From positions 527,269-591,268 of the forward strand of contig NZ_VTEV01000001.1 in the NCBI RefSeq assembly GCF_008180725.1: a DNA stretch of 64,000 bases, read 5' to 3'. Source of the stretch: Sutcliffiella horikoshii (GTDB lineage: Bacteria > Bacillota > Bacilli > Bacillales > Bacillaceae_I). Below are positions 1 through 8,567 of this stretch, piece after piece; positions within the stretch are counted from its first letter, which is position 1; every line of letters starts with the position of its first letter. The notes beneath the pieces are model-generated. The model worked only from the letters and a program-made list of their open reading frames with translations. It did no database searches and was not told where the DNA came from. The translations under genes were made by a program, and so were the position numbers.

Positions 1-888
1 ATTTTTCGCGAGCATGTACTCTCTGCCAGCAGCATCTGTGACCATTTCACCTTTATTGATTTCATCTGTAATAAAATTTCCAAAACCATAATCCATTAGA
101 GTCATAGTGTCTTTGTAGATGTAATATTTTGAAGCTGCCTTCATGGTTACCACAATGAGATCCATTCCATCTCTTTGGGCTGAAGTAACCAATGTATGAC
201 CTGATTCCGGCACATATCCATTTTTCACTCCAGTTGTTCCCTCGTAATCCCATAATAATCGGTGATGATTGTACAATGTGGTTTCCCACCCTTCACCAAT
301 CCACTCCATTTCCTTTGTCGCGACAATCTCCCTAAATGTTTCATTCTTCATTGCATATTGGGCAATCTTTGCCATATCCTGAGCAGTTGTCACATGTTCA
401 GGGTGAAACAGACCATGTGGGTTGGTGAAATTTGTATCCTCAACGCCTACTTTTCCCTTCACAAATGTATTCATTCTCTTGGCAAAATCTTTTTCACTGC
501 CATCAAAATGTTCTGCTATGGCAGTACCTGCATCGTTACCAGAATTAATCATCAATCCTTGAACCAGTTTTTCAAGCGTTACCTTTTCTCCTTCTAGTAA
601 ATATACTCTTGAACCGTCTTGATCTCTTGCATTTTTACTTACCGTTACAATATCCTGAAGGTTCCCCTCTTCAATGGCAATGATAGCTGTCACGATTTTC
701 GTGATGCTAGCCGGATACATTTCACGTTTACTGTCTTTTTCATAAAGAATATGACCAGATTTGGCATCTATTAATATAACGGACTCACTAAATAAGTCTC
801 CGGGTTCTTCTGCTTGGACTGCTATCGAACTCCCAAAAATCAAAAAGAGTAATGGGATGATGATGCATAGTTGTAGTTTTTTTATCAT
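1..888 (-). CDS. D-alanyl-D-alanine carboxypeptidase (DacF/PBP5-type), C-terminus cut by window edge
   Basis: Serine DD-carboxypeptidase that trims the terminal D-Ala of peptidoglycan stem peptides outside the membrane. The visible 296 residues start with a signal peptide (about residues 1-26, ending VQA). They then show the S11 motifs in order: SxxK as SITK (61-64), SGN (116-118) and KNG (222-224) where many relatives have KTG. The ATG at 888 is the first possible start, because the codon frame upstream has a stop four codons earlier. The beta-rich C-terminal domain and membrane anchor lie outside the window. Which paralogue (dacA, dacB or dacF) cannot be decided from this part. Confidence 0.9.
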   Translation of the reverse strand, partial: MIKKLQLCIIIPLLFLIFGSSIAVQAEEPGDLFSESVILIDAKSGHILYEKDSKREMYPASITKIVTAIIAIEEGNLQDIVTVSKNARDQDGSRVYLLEGEKVTLEKLVQGLMINSGNDAGTAIAEHFDGSEKDFAKRMNTFVKGKVGVEDTNFTNPHGLFHPEHVTTAQDMAKIAQYAMKNETFREIVATKEMEWIGEGWETTLYNHHRLLWDYEGTTGVKNGYVPESGHTLVTSAQRDGMDLIVVTMKAASKYYIYKDTMTLMDYGFGNFITDEINKGEMVTDAAGREYMLAKN

Positions 889-1039
889 AGAAGACTACAT
901 ACCTTTCTAGTTTCTCTATTGTCGGTGTAGTGTTTTGTCATAAAAACTCGAAAAATCTCACTATCTATTAGTTTATATTAATTTCATTGGATTTTCATGC
1001 AAATTTAAGGATTTGTTAGAAAAGTCATAAAAACTTAAC

Positions 1040-1077
1040 AAAAAAAGGGTAAGTAGAGGAGATATCTACTTACCCTA
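1040..1077 (-). terminator. Rho-independent terminator of the metallopeptidase gene
   Basis: A perfect 12-bp stem (arms AGGGTAAGTAGA and its complement, 7-nt loop) is followed on the minus strand by a run of seven T. It begins a few bases after the stop codon at 1083. Confidence 0.9.
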
Positions 1078-1082
1078 AACTA

Positions 1083-2672
1083 TCAGTTATTTACTTTTTC
1101 GTAGTGGCAATAGGCTTTTATAAAGTGGTCTGGGTTTAGTGGTTCGCCCGTCACTTTTTCAATTTTTTCATTCCAATGGTAGGTTGCTCCGGGTGCCAGG
1201 AATGCATCACGGATAAAAGCTCCGACCTTAAGGGAGAAGAACTCATCAGATACATTGTTTTTGATATGCTGATAGAGTTGTGCAGCAGTCAATTCCCCCA
1301 ACAAGTAGTTTTGGTAATAAACAGGTGCAAGTGTGAAATGAATCTTTGCCGCCCAATCTGGATTGGTCCGGTCTTCAGGTGGATGAAGCAATTGAATTTT
1401 TTCCACTGTTCCCCACCAAAGAGCGTTAAGGTCCTGGTCAGGGTTTTCATATAGCTTTCTTTCAAAGGAAACAAATGTGATAATCCATCTTGCTGAAATT
1501 AGCATTTTCAATTGTTCATGCTCTTCAAGGGACGGCATTAATGTGTTAAGCTTCTCATCGTCTAATTTCAAGAATTTAGAAAGCCACTCTCTATTTTCCG
1601 TCATTTTTCCGAATAACATGGCAATGGCCTCTGTTGTTAAGATATGCGAGAAGCTTCTTAGTAAATAGGGAAGATCACGATTTACATATTTATTGTACGC
1701 TGCATGTCCAAATTCATGAAGCATGGTCCCCATCCAATAAGTATTATCTACATTGTTGCATAGTACCCGAATATCTCCCTCACGATTCATATCCATACAA
1801 AACGCAGTAGGGTTCTTTCCTTCACGAGGATTTAAGTCAGAAGAAGCATACAGTCCTTCAATTGGCATATCCATGGAATCAAACGTGTCTGCAGTCAATT
1901 TTTCTAGATCTTGCCCTTTGAAATATTGATCCAGATTCGTTTGTTCGTTTGCCGGTGCTTCCTGGAAAAATGGATCCACATAATGCCATGGTCGTAATTG
2001 TTCCGCTTTCACTCCAAACTTTTTGGCTAGTTCGTTGTCTAATTCACTTTTCAACCTACGATAGGTAGAATCCGATTGTTCTACTAGATTTTCGAACATA
2101 GAAAAAACTTCTTCTAAATCTAGTTCCTGATTGGCAAACGACATTTCATAATAGTTTTCATAGCCTAATTTCCTTGCCGCTTCATTTCGCTTTTTCACTA
2201 GTTCCAACAGCTTTTCCGACACAACTTGACCAACTTCTTTGCTTGCCTTCCAAGCTTCTTCGCGTTCCTTGCTGTCGGTACTATTCAACAAGATATTTCT
2301 AATGTCATTGGCGGATAACTTTTTTCCATTCACTTCAGGCAAGTACGTATTAAAAAGGTAATTCAGTTCAGAGGACATAGAAGACATTTCTTCAATTGTA
2401 TCCTTATCCAATTGATTTTCTTTCATTCCATACTCGAGGATTTCTAACTGTCTTCTTTGTTCCATCGTAAGTTCTGAATCTTGCAGGTATGATTTCACCT
2501 GGTTGTAACGATCTTGATTGGCATAAAAAAGGCTGAATTCACTGGAAGCTTTACCGGCTTCCTCTGCCCATTTCTTTTCTCCAGTCGTTTGTGCCATCCA
2601 CCCAGCGTGAGTGGATTTTTTTAATAGTTTCTGAAACTGTTCATTTTGTTCATCTAAAAACTTTGCAACCAT
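1083..2672 (-). CDS. HEXXH zinc metallopeptidase (M2/M3 oligopeptidase-like)
   Basis: Predicted cytoplasmic gluzincin peptidase of about 529 residues that would cleave short peptides. The zinc motif HEFGH lies near residues 318-322, and the third ligand is probably the Glu of TEAIAM about 28 residues later. The mostly helical sequence and a C-terminal stretch with YYQNYLLGEL recall ACE-like (M2) and thimet/PepF-like (M3) enzymes; I cannot separate these by eye. Two ATG codons (2675, 2672) follow GGAGGGA at 2681-2687; 2672 gives the better 8-nt spacing. The longer open frame to 2750 has no ribosome site. It follows a GNAT gene with a 52-nt gap and may be co-transcribed with it. Confidence 0.85.
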   Translation of the reverse strand: MVAKFLDEQNEQFQKLLKKSTHAGWMAQTTGEKKWAEEAGKASSEFSLFYANQDRYNQVKSYLQDSELTMEQRRQLEILEYGMKENQLDKDTIEEMSSMSSELNYLFNTYLPEVNGKKLSANDIRNILLNSTDSKEREEAWKASKEVGQVVSEKLLELVKKRNEAARKLGYENYYEMSFANQELDLEEVFSMFENLVEQSDSTYRRLKSELDNELAKKFGVKAEQLRPWHYVDPFFQEAPANEQTNLDQYFKGQDLEKLTADTFDSMDMPIEGLYASSDLNPREGKNPTAFCMDMNREGDIRVLCNNVDNTYWMGTMLHEFGHAAYNKYVNRDLPYLLRSFSHILTTEAIAMLFGKMTENREWLSKFLKLDDEKLNTLMPSLEEHEQLKMLISARWIITFVSFERKLYENPDQDLNALWWGTVEKIQLLHPPEDRTNPDWAAKIHFTLAPVYYQNYLLGELTAAQLYQHIKNNVSDEFFSLKVGAFIRDAFLAPGATYHWNEKIEKVTGEPLNPDHFIKAYCHYEKVNN

Positions 2673-2724
2673 CATAACGATCCCTCCAAAATTAAAACAA
2701 TATGTAAAATTCGACTCGATTTTC

Positions 2725-3621
2725 TTATCTTTTTTGCATTGAGTCCACATCAGATGTTATTGTCTTCTTCATCCAAACTTGCTCTACCTTCATCGAAAAA
2801 CCTTTGTCGATAAGGTAGTCAAACACGATGTTATTGGACGTTTGAAAAAATGCTACCGTACACTGGTAAGGCGCAACAGTCGGCGGAAAAAGATGAAAGA
2901 ATAAAGCTTCCAATACTCTTTCCGGTTCTTTCTCTCCTTCATTTAAAAAACAATGAGAGACTATAATGGCCTTTAAGGTTCCATCAGTGGTATATTGTCT
3001 TTTGAACATGGCATATGCAGCAGTTTCACCGTCAGTCCCCAATAGTTGCAACGTCAAACCATCTTTCATGCACCACCATTGACTTTGCCATGGCGTGTCA
3101 TGATGATAACTTGATAGATACTGAGCATCATGTGCCGATGTAAACACAGGGTAATATTCCAATGAGTCATTTAATTCAAGCGACGTCTCTAGGGACAGGT
3201 GCACCACATGATCTACAATCTGATAGTCTTTGGATTCGTACAGCGCGATTGCTTGTCTGTTTTTTGAGATAGCTTCCAAAGTAGCTGTATGTATCCCTTT
3301 TTCCTTATACAATTCACAAGCTTTTTCTACTAACAGCTTCCCAATCCCTTTTCTGCGGTGAGTCGCAGCTACCCCTGTACCTCCATTCCAAGCAACAAGT
3401 TCTTCCCCTATCTTTTTGTATCCACTTAATAAAAGACCTACAGGTTTCAAACCGTCAAACGCAATAATGGATAAGTCAGCGGATATATTCTCTTGACCCA
3501 ATCTAGCAGCAAATCGGTCCACATCCATGGTTGCATCAAAAAAATAACCTTCAAACCCCTTGTTCCAAGCTTCAAGTGCTTGATTCAATGTGCACTCACT
3601 CAAACGTTTTATTTGATACAT
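2725..3621 (-). CDS. GNAT family N-acetyltransferase, double-length
   Basis: Protein of 298 residues. The N-terminal half carries a clear GNAT acetyl-CoA site (RRKGIGKLLVEKA, then NRQAIALYES). The C-terminal half has the same overall spacing without a clear motif A, so it may be a degenerate second GNAT domain. The start at 3621 is chosen because AAAGGGGG sits 7 nt upstream; the ATG at 3627 would be only 1 nt from it. The substrate is unknown. It precedes the metallopeptidase gene by about 50 nt in the same direction. Confidence 0.8.
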   Translation of the reverse strand: MYQIKRLSECTLNQALEAWNKGFEGYFFDATMDVDRFAARLGQENISADLSIIAFDGLKPVGLLLSGYKKIGEELVAWNGGTGVAATHRRKGIGKLLVEKACELYKEKGIHTATLEAISKNRQAIALYESKDYQIVDHVVHLSLETSLELNDSLEYYPVFTSAHDAQYLSSYHHDTPWQSQWWCMKDGLTLQLLGTDGETAAYAMFKRQYTTDGTLKAIIVSHCFLNEGEKEPERVLEALFFHLFPPTVAPYQCTVAFFQTSNNIVFDYLIDKGFSMKVEQVWMKKTITSDVDSMQKR

Positions 3622-3754
3622 ATACATGCCCCCTTTGTTCCTAAATGCATACCAAGCCAACCTAATTACTATCTTATAATAATAACAGAAAAACTTACAG
3701 TATATTCTGAGAAATAGATTTTTCTGAAATTAAATTCTAGATGATTGGTTAATC

Positions 3755-3888
3755 GTCGCTGTTCCTTTCCGCAAATGGCGAAGAGTCTAGCGGGGGAAGA
3801 AGCGACATTGTTGAGACCTCGCAAAGAAGTGAGGGAGGCTCAAGGACGGACCGCCCGCAGGCTAGCGAAGCGCGTGGAACGGAAATCA
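3755..3888 (-). repeat. Dispersed intergenic element, copy 1 (reverse orientation)
   Basis: This GC-rich block of about 134 bp lies in the gap between two GNAT genes. Read on the minus strand it begins with TTTCCGTTCCACGCGCTTCG, has a central TTGAGCCTCC, and matches the blocks at 20708-20838, 24588-24698 and 53458-53572. No reading frame is supported. The rest of the gap (3622-3754, 3889-3972) is AT-rich with nothing I recognise. Confidence 0.75.
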
Positions 3889-3972
3889 AAGGATATTATA
3901 AATGCTTTCTAAATCTTTTCAAAAAAAATACAGGTTGAAACGTAGTTGTTCCGACCTGTAATTCTATAAGTT

Positions 3973-4515
3973 TTATTGTTTGTGATCTTTTTTAAGTATG
4001 GAAAAAACATTTGCATCATGAAATTTGCCGCCTTGATATAAATATCCCCTCAAAAGACCCTCATGAGTAAACCCTACTTTTTCTAGAACCTTTCTCGAGC
4101 CGACATTTTCCGGATAGACGTTTGCACCGATACGATGGAAATTCATCCCCTCGAACCCAAAATGAACCAGTGCTCCTATGGCCTCTGTTGCATAGCCTTT
4201 TCCCCAATAAGGAATATCTATTTCATAGCCGATTTCGGCCCGTTGATGCTTTTCCGATATTGCATGAAAACCGCATGTCCCTATTAGACTATTAGTTTTC
4301 TTCTCTATGATTCCCCATCTATAAAGAGTTGTATAGTCATCAATGAAATCTTTTATGAATTTATCTGCCTCCAGTTTTGTCTGAAAAGGCTCCATCCCGT
4401 AAAATTTCGTCATATCCGGTTGGGAAAAATATGAAAAAATAACATCTGAATCTCTTAACGTTAGACTTCTTAATTGAAGTCGTTCCGTTCTGAGCATTGG
4501 TACCGGTTTTAGCAT
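3973..4515 (-). CDS. GNAT acetyltransferase, RimJ/RimL type
   Basis: A 180-residue protein typical in length and layout of RimJ/RimL-like N-acetyltransferases, which acetylate protein N-termini or small amines. Visible are the N-terminal LRTERLQLRSL strand, the acetyl-CoA loop (YWGKGYATEAIGAL, about 110-123) and NVGSRKVLEKVGF near 140. It starts 7 nt after the stop of the membrane-anchored small gene upstream, so the two are probably co-transcribed. The substrate cannot be assigned. Confidence 0.85.
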   Translation of the reverse strand: MLKPVPMLRTERLQLRSLTLRDSDVIFSYFSQPDMTKFYGMEPFQTKLEADKFIKDFIDDYTTLYRWGIIEKKTNSLIGTCGFHAISEKHQRAEIGYEIDIPYWGKGYATEAIGALVHFGFEGMNFHRIGANVYPENVGSRKVLEKVGFTHEGLLRGYLYQGGKFHDANVFSILKKDHKQ

Positions 4516-4522
4516 GATCTAC

Positions 4523-4861
4523 CTACCCTTCTGTCATTTCTGCTACGATATATTGGTTAGTCCACATTTTCAGCATTATCACTAGGCTCTCATCCCCTTT
4601 CGAAAAAAGAAAAGTAGAACCTAGTTGTTCTTCAAATTCCCAGCCATCTTCTTCCACATGGGAGAGAACATCCTGCAGCCCTTCACCATTATCCATTTTC
4701 GCCATGACTGTTGTGGAATCTTCTGCTGAAGAGAGTGTTACAATTGGTGAACCGGTCAATGCTAATTTCACCGCTCCCCTTACCTCTTCATTAAATGCAA
4801 GTAGTGTTCCTGTGACTAGTAGTATGCCTGTGAAAATGACGAGCACCCATTTCCATTTCAT
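4523..4861 (-). CDS. Small membrane-anchored protein of unknown function
   Basis: A 112-residue protein with one N-terminal hydrophobic segment (about residues 4-22) followed by an acidic, soluble domain that would lie outside the membrane. No family recognised. It sits between two GNAT genes with gaps of 7 and 11 nt and reads in the same direction, and a GGAGGAAG ribosome site precedes the ATG. The tight packing suggests one transcript with both acetyltransferases, but no functional link is evident. Confidence 0.7.
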   Translation of the reverse strand: MKWKWVLVIFTGILLVTGTLLAFNEEVRGAVKLALTGSPIVTLSSAEDSTTVMAKMDNGEGLQDVLSHVEEDGWEFEEQLGSTFLFSKGDESLVIMLKMWTNQYIVAEMTEG

Positions 4862-4872
4862 TCTACTTCCTC

Positions 4873-5379
4873 CTACTCTACTATTCTTCTCCCCAATATC
4901 ACCAAATCCCTTTTTACAGAATCAAGTTCCGCGACACCAGGAAGATATCCCCACTTTTCAAATCCATACTTTTCGAACAATCGTATACTTGGGACATTAT
5001 GTGCAAAAATGAATGCTAATAGATTCTCAATTTGAAGAGCTGGACACTCTTCCATTGCTATTTCTAATATTTTTGCCCCTAGACCCTTCCCTCTGATTTC
5101 TTCGCTAAGATAGATACTTACCTCCGCTGTTGCTTGATAGGCCGGACGACCGTAAAAATTTTGAAAACTAATCCAGGCGCAGATGTGATTGTTTAGTTCC
5201 ACTACCTTTAAAGGTCTTTTTGGATTATGTTTATCAAACCAATCCATTCTACTTTCCACAGTGATCGGAGAAGTATCTGCCGTCACCATCCTGCTTTCGA
5301 TGGTGGAATTATAGATGGAAACTATTATAGGTAGGTCTTCTAATACAGCATCCCTTATATGGATAGACAAGTTATTCAT
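4873..5379 (-). CDS. GNAT acetyltransferase, phosphinothricin acetyltransferase-like
   Basis: A 168-residue protein with the layout of the Pat/YwnH branch of GNAT enzymes. The N-terminal IYNSTIESRMVTAD region, the WISFQNFYGRPAY stretch and the acetyl-CoA loop RGKGLGAKILEIA (about 95-107) are all visible, as is the terminal LFEKYGFEKWG. Members of this branch acetylate methionine sulfone, methionine sulfoximine or phosphinothricin-type compounds; the natural substrate here is not known. It heads a three-gene minus-strand cluster (4873, 4523, 3973). Confidence 0.85.
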   Translation of the reverse strand: MNNLSIHIRDAVLEDLPIIVSIYNSTIESRMVTADTSPITVESRMDWFDKHNPKRPLKVVELNNHICAWISFQNFYGRPAYQATAEVSIYLSEEIRGKGLGAKILEIAMEECPALQIENLLAFIFAHNVPSIRLFEKYGFEKWGYLPGVAELDSVKRDLVILGRRIVE

Positions 5380-5565
5380 GATGATTCACCTTTCTAGTAT
5401 TCTATGCTTTTATTCTGTTAATAGTATATTATTTCATAAGAAAATTGGATAGAATTATTTTGGAATTTAGGTGAGTAGAATTGTATATACCAATACGAAG
5501 ATTTATATATACAACTAGACATATTTTTGCTAGTGGAAATAATCGAAATTAGATATTTTTATAGG

Positions 5566-5600
5566 AAAAGGCGGTACCATCATGTAGAGGTACCGCCTTT
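5566..5600 (-). terminator. Rho-independent terminator of the LysM-CAP gene
   Basis: The arms AAGGCGGTACC and GGTACCGCCTT form a perfect stem with a 10-nt loop. T-rich sequence follows on both strands, so it may act in both directions. It starts 5 nt beyond the stop codon at 5605. Confidence 0.88.
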
Positions 5601-5604
5601 CTTA

Positions 5605-6225
5605 TTATCTAGAGATGAACATTTGCGTCCAGTAATGACCGTATTGGCCACCTTTTGCATAGCCCACTCCAATTTCAGTATATTGGCTGGATAAGATATT
5701 TTTACGATGTCCTTCACTGTTCATCCAAGCATTCATGACCTCTTGTGGTGTTTTTTGCCCAGCAGCAATATTTTCACCTGCTGATCGGTAAGAAATACCA
5801 AAGTTACGAATCATATCGAAAGGAGATCCATATGTTGGTGATGTGTGGCTGAAATATCTTTTATCTATCATATCTTGAGATTTATATCTTGCGACTCTGG
5901 ATAACTCCCAGTTAAGTTTCAAAGGCTTTAACCCGTATTTAGCACGTTCCTGGTTTACTAATTTAGCAACTTGCTCTTCTTGCGTTTGCCCCTCCCCTTT
6001 TTCTGGAATAGTAATTCTTTGACCTGGATAGATTAGGTCAGGATTGTTAATAGAAGAATTCGCAGCAATCAATTCGGAAACTCCAACTTGATATTTCACT
6101 GCAATCTTCCACATCGTATCACCGGACTGAACCGTGTGAGTAGTAGCTGCTAAGGCAGCTGAATTTCCACCTAAGACTAGTGCGACAACCGACAAAGTTA
6201 TGAGGACTTTCTGTAAAGTTTTCAT
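5605..6225 (-). CDS. Secreted LysM plus CAP-domain protein (YkwD-like)
   Basis: A 206-residue exported protein. A signal peptide (about 1-27, ending ALA) is followed by one LysM peptidoglycan-binding repeat (HTVQSGDTMWKIA to PGQRITIP, about 30-74) and a CAP/SCP domain (about 86-206). The CAP domain shows LVNQERAKYGLKPL, HTSPTYGSPFDM, SAGENIAAG and GHRKNIL. Bacterial CAP proteins of this type occur at the cell surface and spore coat; the molecular activity is not settled. No good ribosome site precedes the ATG at 6225, which is unusual here, but the signal peptide leaves no later start. Confidence 0.88.
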   Translation of the reverse strand: MKTLQKVLITLSVVALVLGGNSAALAATTHTVQSGDTMWKIAVKYQVGVSELIAANSSINNPDLIYPGQRITIPEKGEGQTQEEQVAKLVNQERAKYGLKPLKLNWELSRVARYKSQDMIDKRYFSHTSPTYGSPFDMIRNFGISYRSAGENIAAGQKTPQEVMNAWMNSEGHRKNILSSQYTEIGVGYAKGGQYGHYWTQMFISR

Positions 6226-6360
6226 ACTATTAATCTAATATGTTTTCCGCTCTTTGAAAACAAGTAATTATTGTAAAATAACGAAATATACTGTTAATTA
6301 CCTGTCATGACTGTAATGAGAAATATATTCCAGTGTGTTGGAGGAGGTTGGATTGGCGGC

Positions 6361-7116
6361 TCAGAGGAAAACTACTGCCACACCTGCTCCAATAGCAAAG
6401 GCTGTAAAAAGCGCCTCCGCTCCTTTCGATAAACCTGAAACGAAATGCCCTACCATCAGGTCACGAACAGCATTTGTGATAAGGAGGCCAGGAACCAATG
6501 GCATAACAGAACCTATGATTATTTTATCTAATTCCATCCCATATCCAAACGTAACCATCGCCAGTGCGACAAGGCCAATGATCAAGGATGCGAAAAACTC
6601 TGCAAAAAACTTAACCCTCGTGTAATGTTGTATCAGTAATAGACCGGAATATCCAAGACCTCCCGCTAGCATTGCTGGTAGGAAATCCGTCCATACTCCC
6701 TTGAACATTATTAGGAAAGAGCCGCTTACAAAGGCCGCAGCGAGAATTTGATAGCTTATCGGAAAAAGCAGATGTGATTTCTCTAATTGGATTAGCGATT
6801 GATGAGCCTCTTGCACGGAAAGCTCGCAAGCGGCAATTTTACGAGAAATCTGGTTAACTTGTGCGACCTTTTCTAAGTCAGTGGTTCTAGAATTTATTCT
6901 TACTAATCGTGTAGGATTGTCTCCTTGAAGCGAAACGATGATACCGGTAGGTGTAACGAAACTGTGCGTTTCTGTGATACCGTATGCAGCAGCAATCCTT
7001 GTCATTGTATCCTCTACCCGGTATGTCTCCGCTCCCCCTTCCATCATGATTCTTCCGGCAAGCAGACAGACTTCCAGAATTCTCTCCGTTTCCCGCTCTG
7101 TCATTTCCTTTGTCAC
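6361..7116 (-). CDS. Threonine/serine exporter ThrE, large subunit (YjjP-like)
   Basis: A 251-residue protein. The N-terminal soluble domain (about 1-115, with the GGAETYRVEDTM signature) is followed by five or so membrane segments. This matches the YjjP/DUF1212 half of split ThrE exporters, which move threonine, serine or dicarboxylates out of the cell. The GTG start at 7116 directly abuts the stop codon of the YjjB-like gene. The pairing with its small partner subunit supports the family call; the substrate is inferred from the family only. Confidence 0.85.
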   Translation of the reverse strand: MTKEMTERETERILEVCLLAGRIMMEGGAETYRVEDTMTRIAAAYGITETHSFVTPTGIIVSLQGDNPTRLVRINSRTTDLEKVAQVNQISRKIAACELSVQEAHQSLIQLEKSHLLFPISYQILAAAFVSGSFLIMFKGVWTDFLPAMLAGGLGYSGLLLIQHYTRVKFFAEFFASLIIGLVALAMVTFGYGMELDKIIIGSVMPLVPGLLITNAVRDLMVGHFVSGLSKGAEALFTAFAIGAGVAVVFL

Positions 7117-7584
7117 CTAGCTCACCTCACGTTTAGTATCCACTGATACTCGTTTTACGATATTCATGATAACCTGCATGATGACCTCAGCAAACACAAG
7201 CCCCATCGCGATGGCACCTGAAATCATAAATGCCTTTGCCGCTAAGGGAATGGCTCCAAGGTAATCATTTTCCGCAATTTGCCGCATTGTATTGTACGCC
7301 AGACCCCCTGGTACAAGCGGGATGATCCCAGCCACACTGAATATAATCATGGGCATCCGGAATCGCTTAGCCATAATATGACCTACAAGCGCCACCATAA
7401 ACGCCCCAACAAACGAAGCCACCACCGGATCCACCCCTGCATCGGCCAATAATATGTAAAAAATCCAGCCAATCATCCCAACCGTGCCGCAATGGCCCAA
7501 AGCCCTTCTCGGTGCATTAAAAAGGACCCCAAAACCTGCCGCTGCTATAAAGCTGAATCCGAGCTGAGAAAGTATATATAGCAT
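7117..7584 (-). CDS. Threonine/serine exporter, small subunit (YjjB-like)
   Basis: A 155-residue integral membrane protein with four or five hydrophobic segments and the GIIPLVPGGLAY stretch typical of the YjjB/ThrE_2 half of split ThrE exporters. Its stop codon touches the start of the YjjP-like gene at 7116, so the two subunits are translated from one transcript. It presumably forms the exporter with that neighbour. Confidence 0.85.
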   Translation of the reverse strand: MLYILSQLGFSFIAAAGFGVLFNAPRRALGHCGTVGMIGWIFYILLADAGVDPVVASFVGAFMVALVGHIMAKRFRMPMIIFSVAGIIPLVPGGLAYNTMRQIAENDYLGAIPLAAKAFMISGAIAMGLVFAEVIMQVIMNIVKRVSVDTKREVS

Positions 7585-7638
7585 GCTGTCACCTCATTAT
7601 TTCTAGTACTGCTTATTATATAGGAAAGTGGGAATAGA

Positions 7639-7666
7639 AAAAACCTCCATTTTGGAAGGAGGTTTT
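7639..7666 (-). terminator. Terminator downstream of the YdcF gene
   Basis: The stem AAACCTCC/GGAGGTTT has a short loop and is followed by T-rich sequence on both strands. It lies between the stop of the YdcF gene (7696) and the start of the exporter pair (7584). Confidence 0.8.
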
Positions 7667-7695
7667 TGGGGTTGGTGGTTGTGGGTTCTCTCGCA

Positions 7696-8274
7696 CTATT
7701 TATCCATTATCCAAGTCTTCGCAACAGCGAAATATTCACGAGACCATAGCTTGAAGATTGCTATTGTCGGAGTCTTCCCTGCAAGTGTGTGAACCTCTGC
7801 AAAATCCAGTCTTTTTCCGATAACGGATGCCCGATACATATGAAAATCATTGCTTACAATGGCAACAGAAACCCCTTCTTCCATCAGAGCTTTGGAAAAA
7901 GATAAGTTTTCAAAAGTGGTAGTTGACTGGTCTTCCAATATGATTCTGTTCTCATCAATGCCATGTCCTACAAAGTACCTCCTCATTGCCTCCGCTTCTG
8001 TAATATCCTCTCCTGGCCCCTGTCCGCCTGATGCAATGACTTTCGTGTTTGGATTTTCTTCTAGGTACTCTAGCGCTGCTTCCACTCTAAATAATAGGGC
8101 CTTCGTCATCACTTCCCCCTTCACTCTTGCGCCAAGGACAATTAGGTAATCTACACCTTTAGGAGGTTCCTGCTTTGCAGTTTGGTATATGAGGGAGTGG
8201 ACGATGATCAGGTAGATTAGCAGCGGAACAAGAGCGATTTTCGTTAACGTTTTTACTCGTTTTTTAGTTATCAT
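7696..8274 (-). CDS. YdcF/SanA family (DUF218) membrane-anchored protein
   Basis: A 192-residue protein with one N-terminal membrane helix (about 10-28) and a DUF218 domain. The latter shows DYLIVLGARVKGE, IASGGQGPGEDITEAEAM and SNDFHMYRA, which are hallmarks of the family. YdcF/SanA proteins are linked to envelope integrity and can bind S-adenosylmethionine, but the reaction is unknown. It is a single gene with its own terminator. Confidence 0.85.
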   Translation of the reverse strand: MITKKRVKTLTKIALVPLLIYLIIVHSLIYQTAKQEPPKGVDYLIVLGARVKGEVMTKALLFRVEAALEYLEENPNTKVIASGGQGPGEDITEAEAMRRYFVGHGIDENRIILEDQSTTTFENLSFSKALMEEGVSVAIVSNDFHMYRASVIGKRLDFAEVHTLAGKTPTIAIFKLWSREYFAVAKTWIMDK

Positions 8275-8394
8275 TATTGTTTTTCCTTATATAATTTTGT
8301 TGTTCAATTACTATAACGAAATGGGGGTGGGATTTGTTTCAAATGTTTATTTATTAATTTGAGGGGGTGTAGATTTTTGAAAGGTTATTGTCGA

Positions 8395-8507
8395 ACGGCT
8401 CGTATATTACTGTAACGGAAAATAAATGATTGAGTTTGGAAAATATTTTGGTCAAAACGGCTCATATATACCGCTAACGGAAAATAAAATCCCCAATTTG
8501 GAAAATA
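8395..8507. repeat. Two-copy tandem repeat, 62-bp period
   Basis: Two copies of a 51-bp segment begin at 8395 and 8457. Shared blocks are ACGGCTC, TAACGGAAAATAAA and TTTGGAAAATA. They fill much of the gap 8275-8567 and have no reading frame. The period differs from the 52-bp arrays elsewhere in the window. Confidence 0.8.
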
Positions 8508-8524
8508 AGTTAAAATGGAGACTT

Positions 8525-8555
8525 AAAAAGACTGCCTCTTCCAAAGAGACAGTCT
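8525..8555 (-). terminator. Terminator of the NAD(P)-binding protein gene
   Basis: An inverted repeat (AGACTG, one mismatch, CTCTT, then the complement) has a 3-4 nt loop and is followed on the minus strand by TTTTT. It lies 13 nt past the stop codon at 8568. Confidence 0.8.
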
Positions 8556-8567
8556 AGACTTTCCTAT

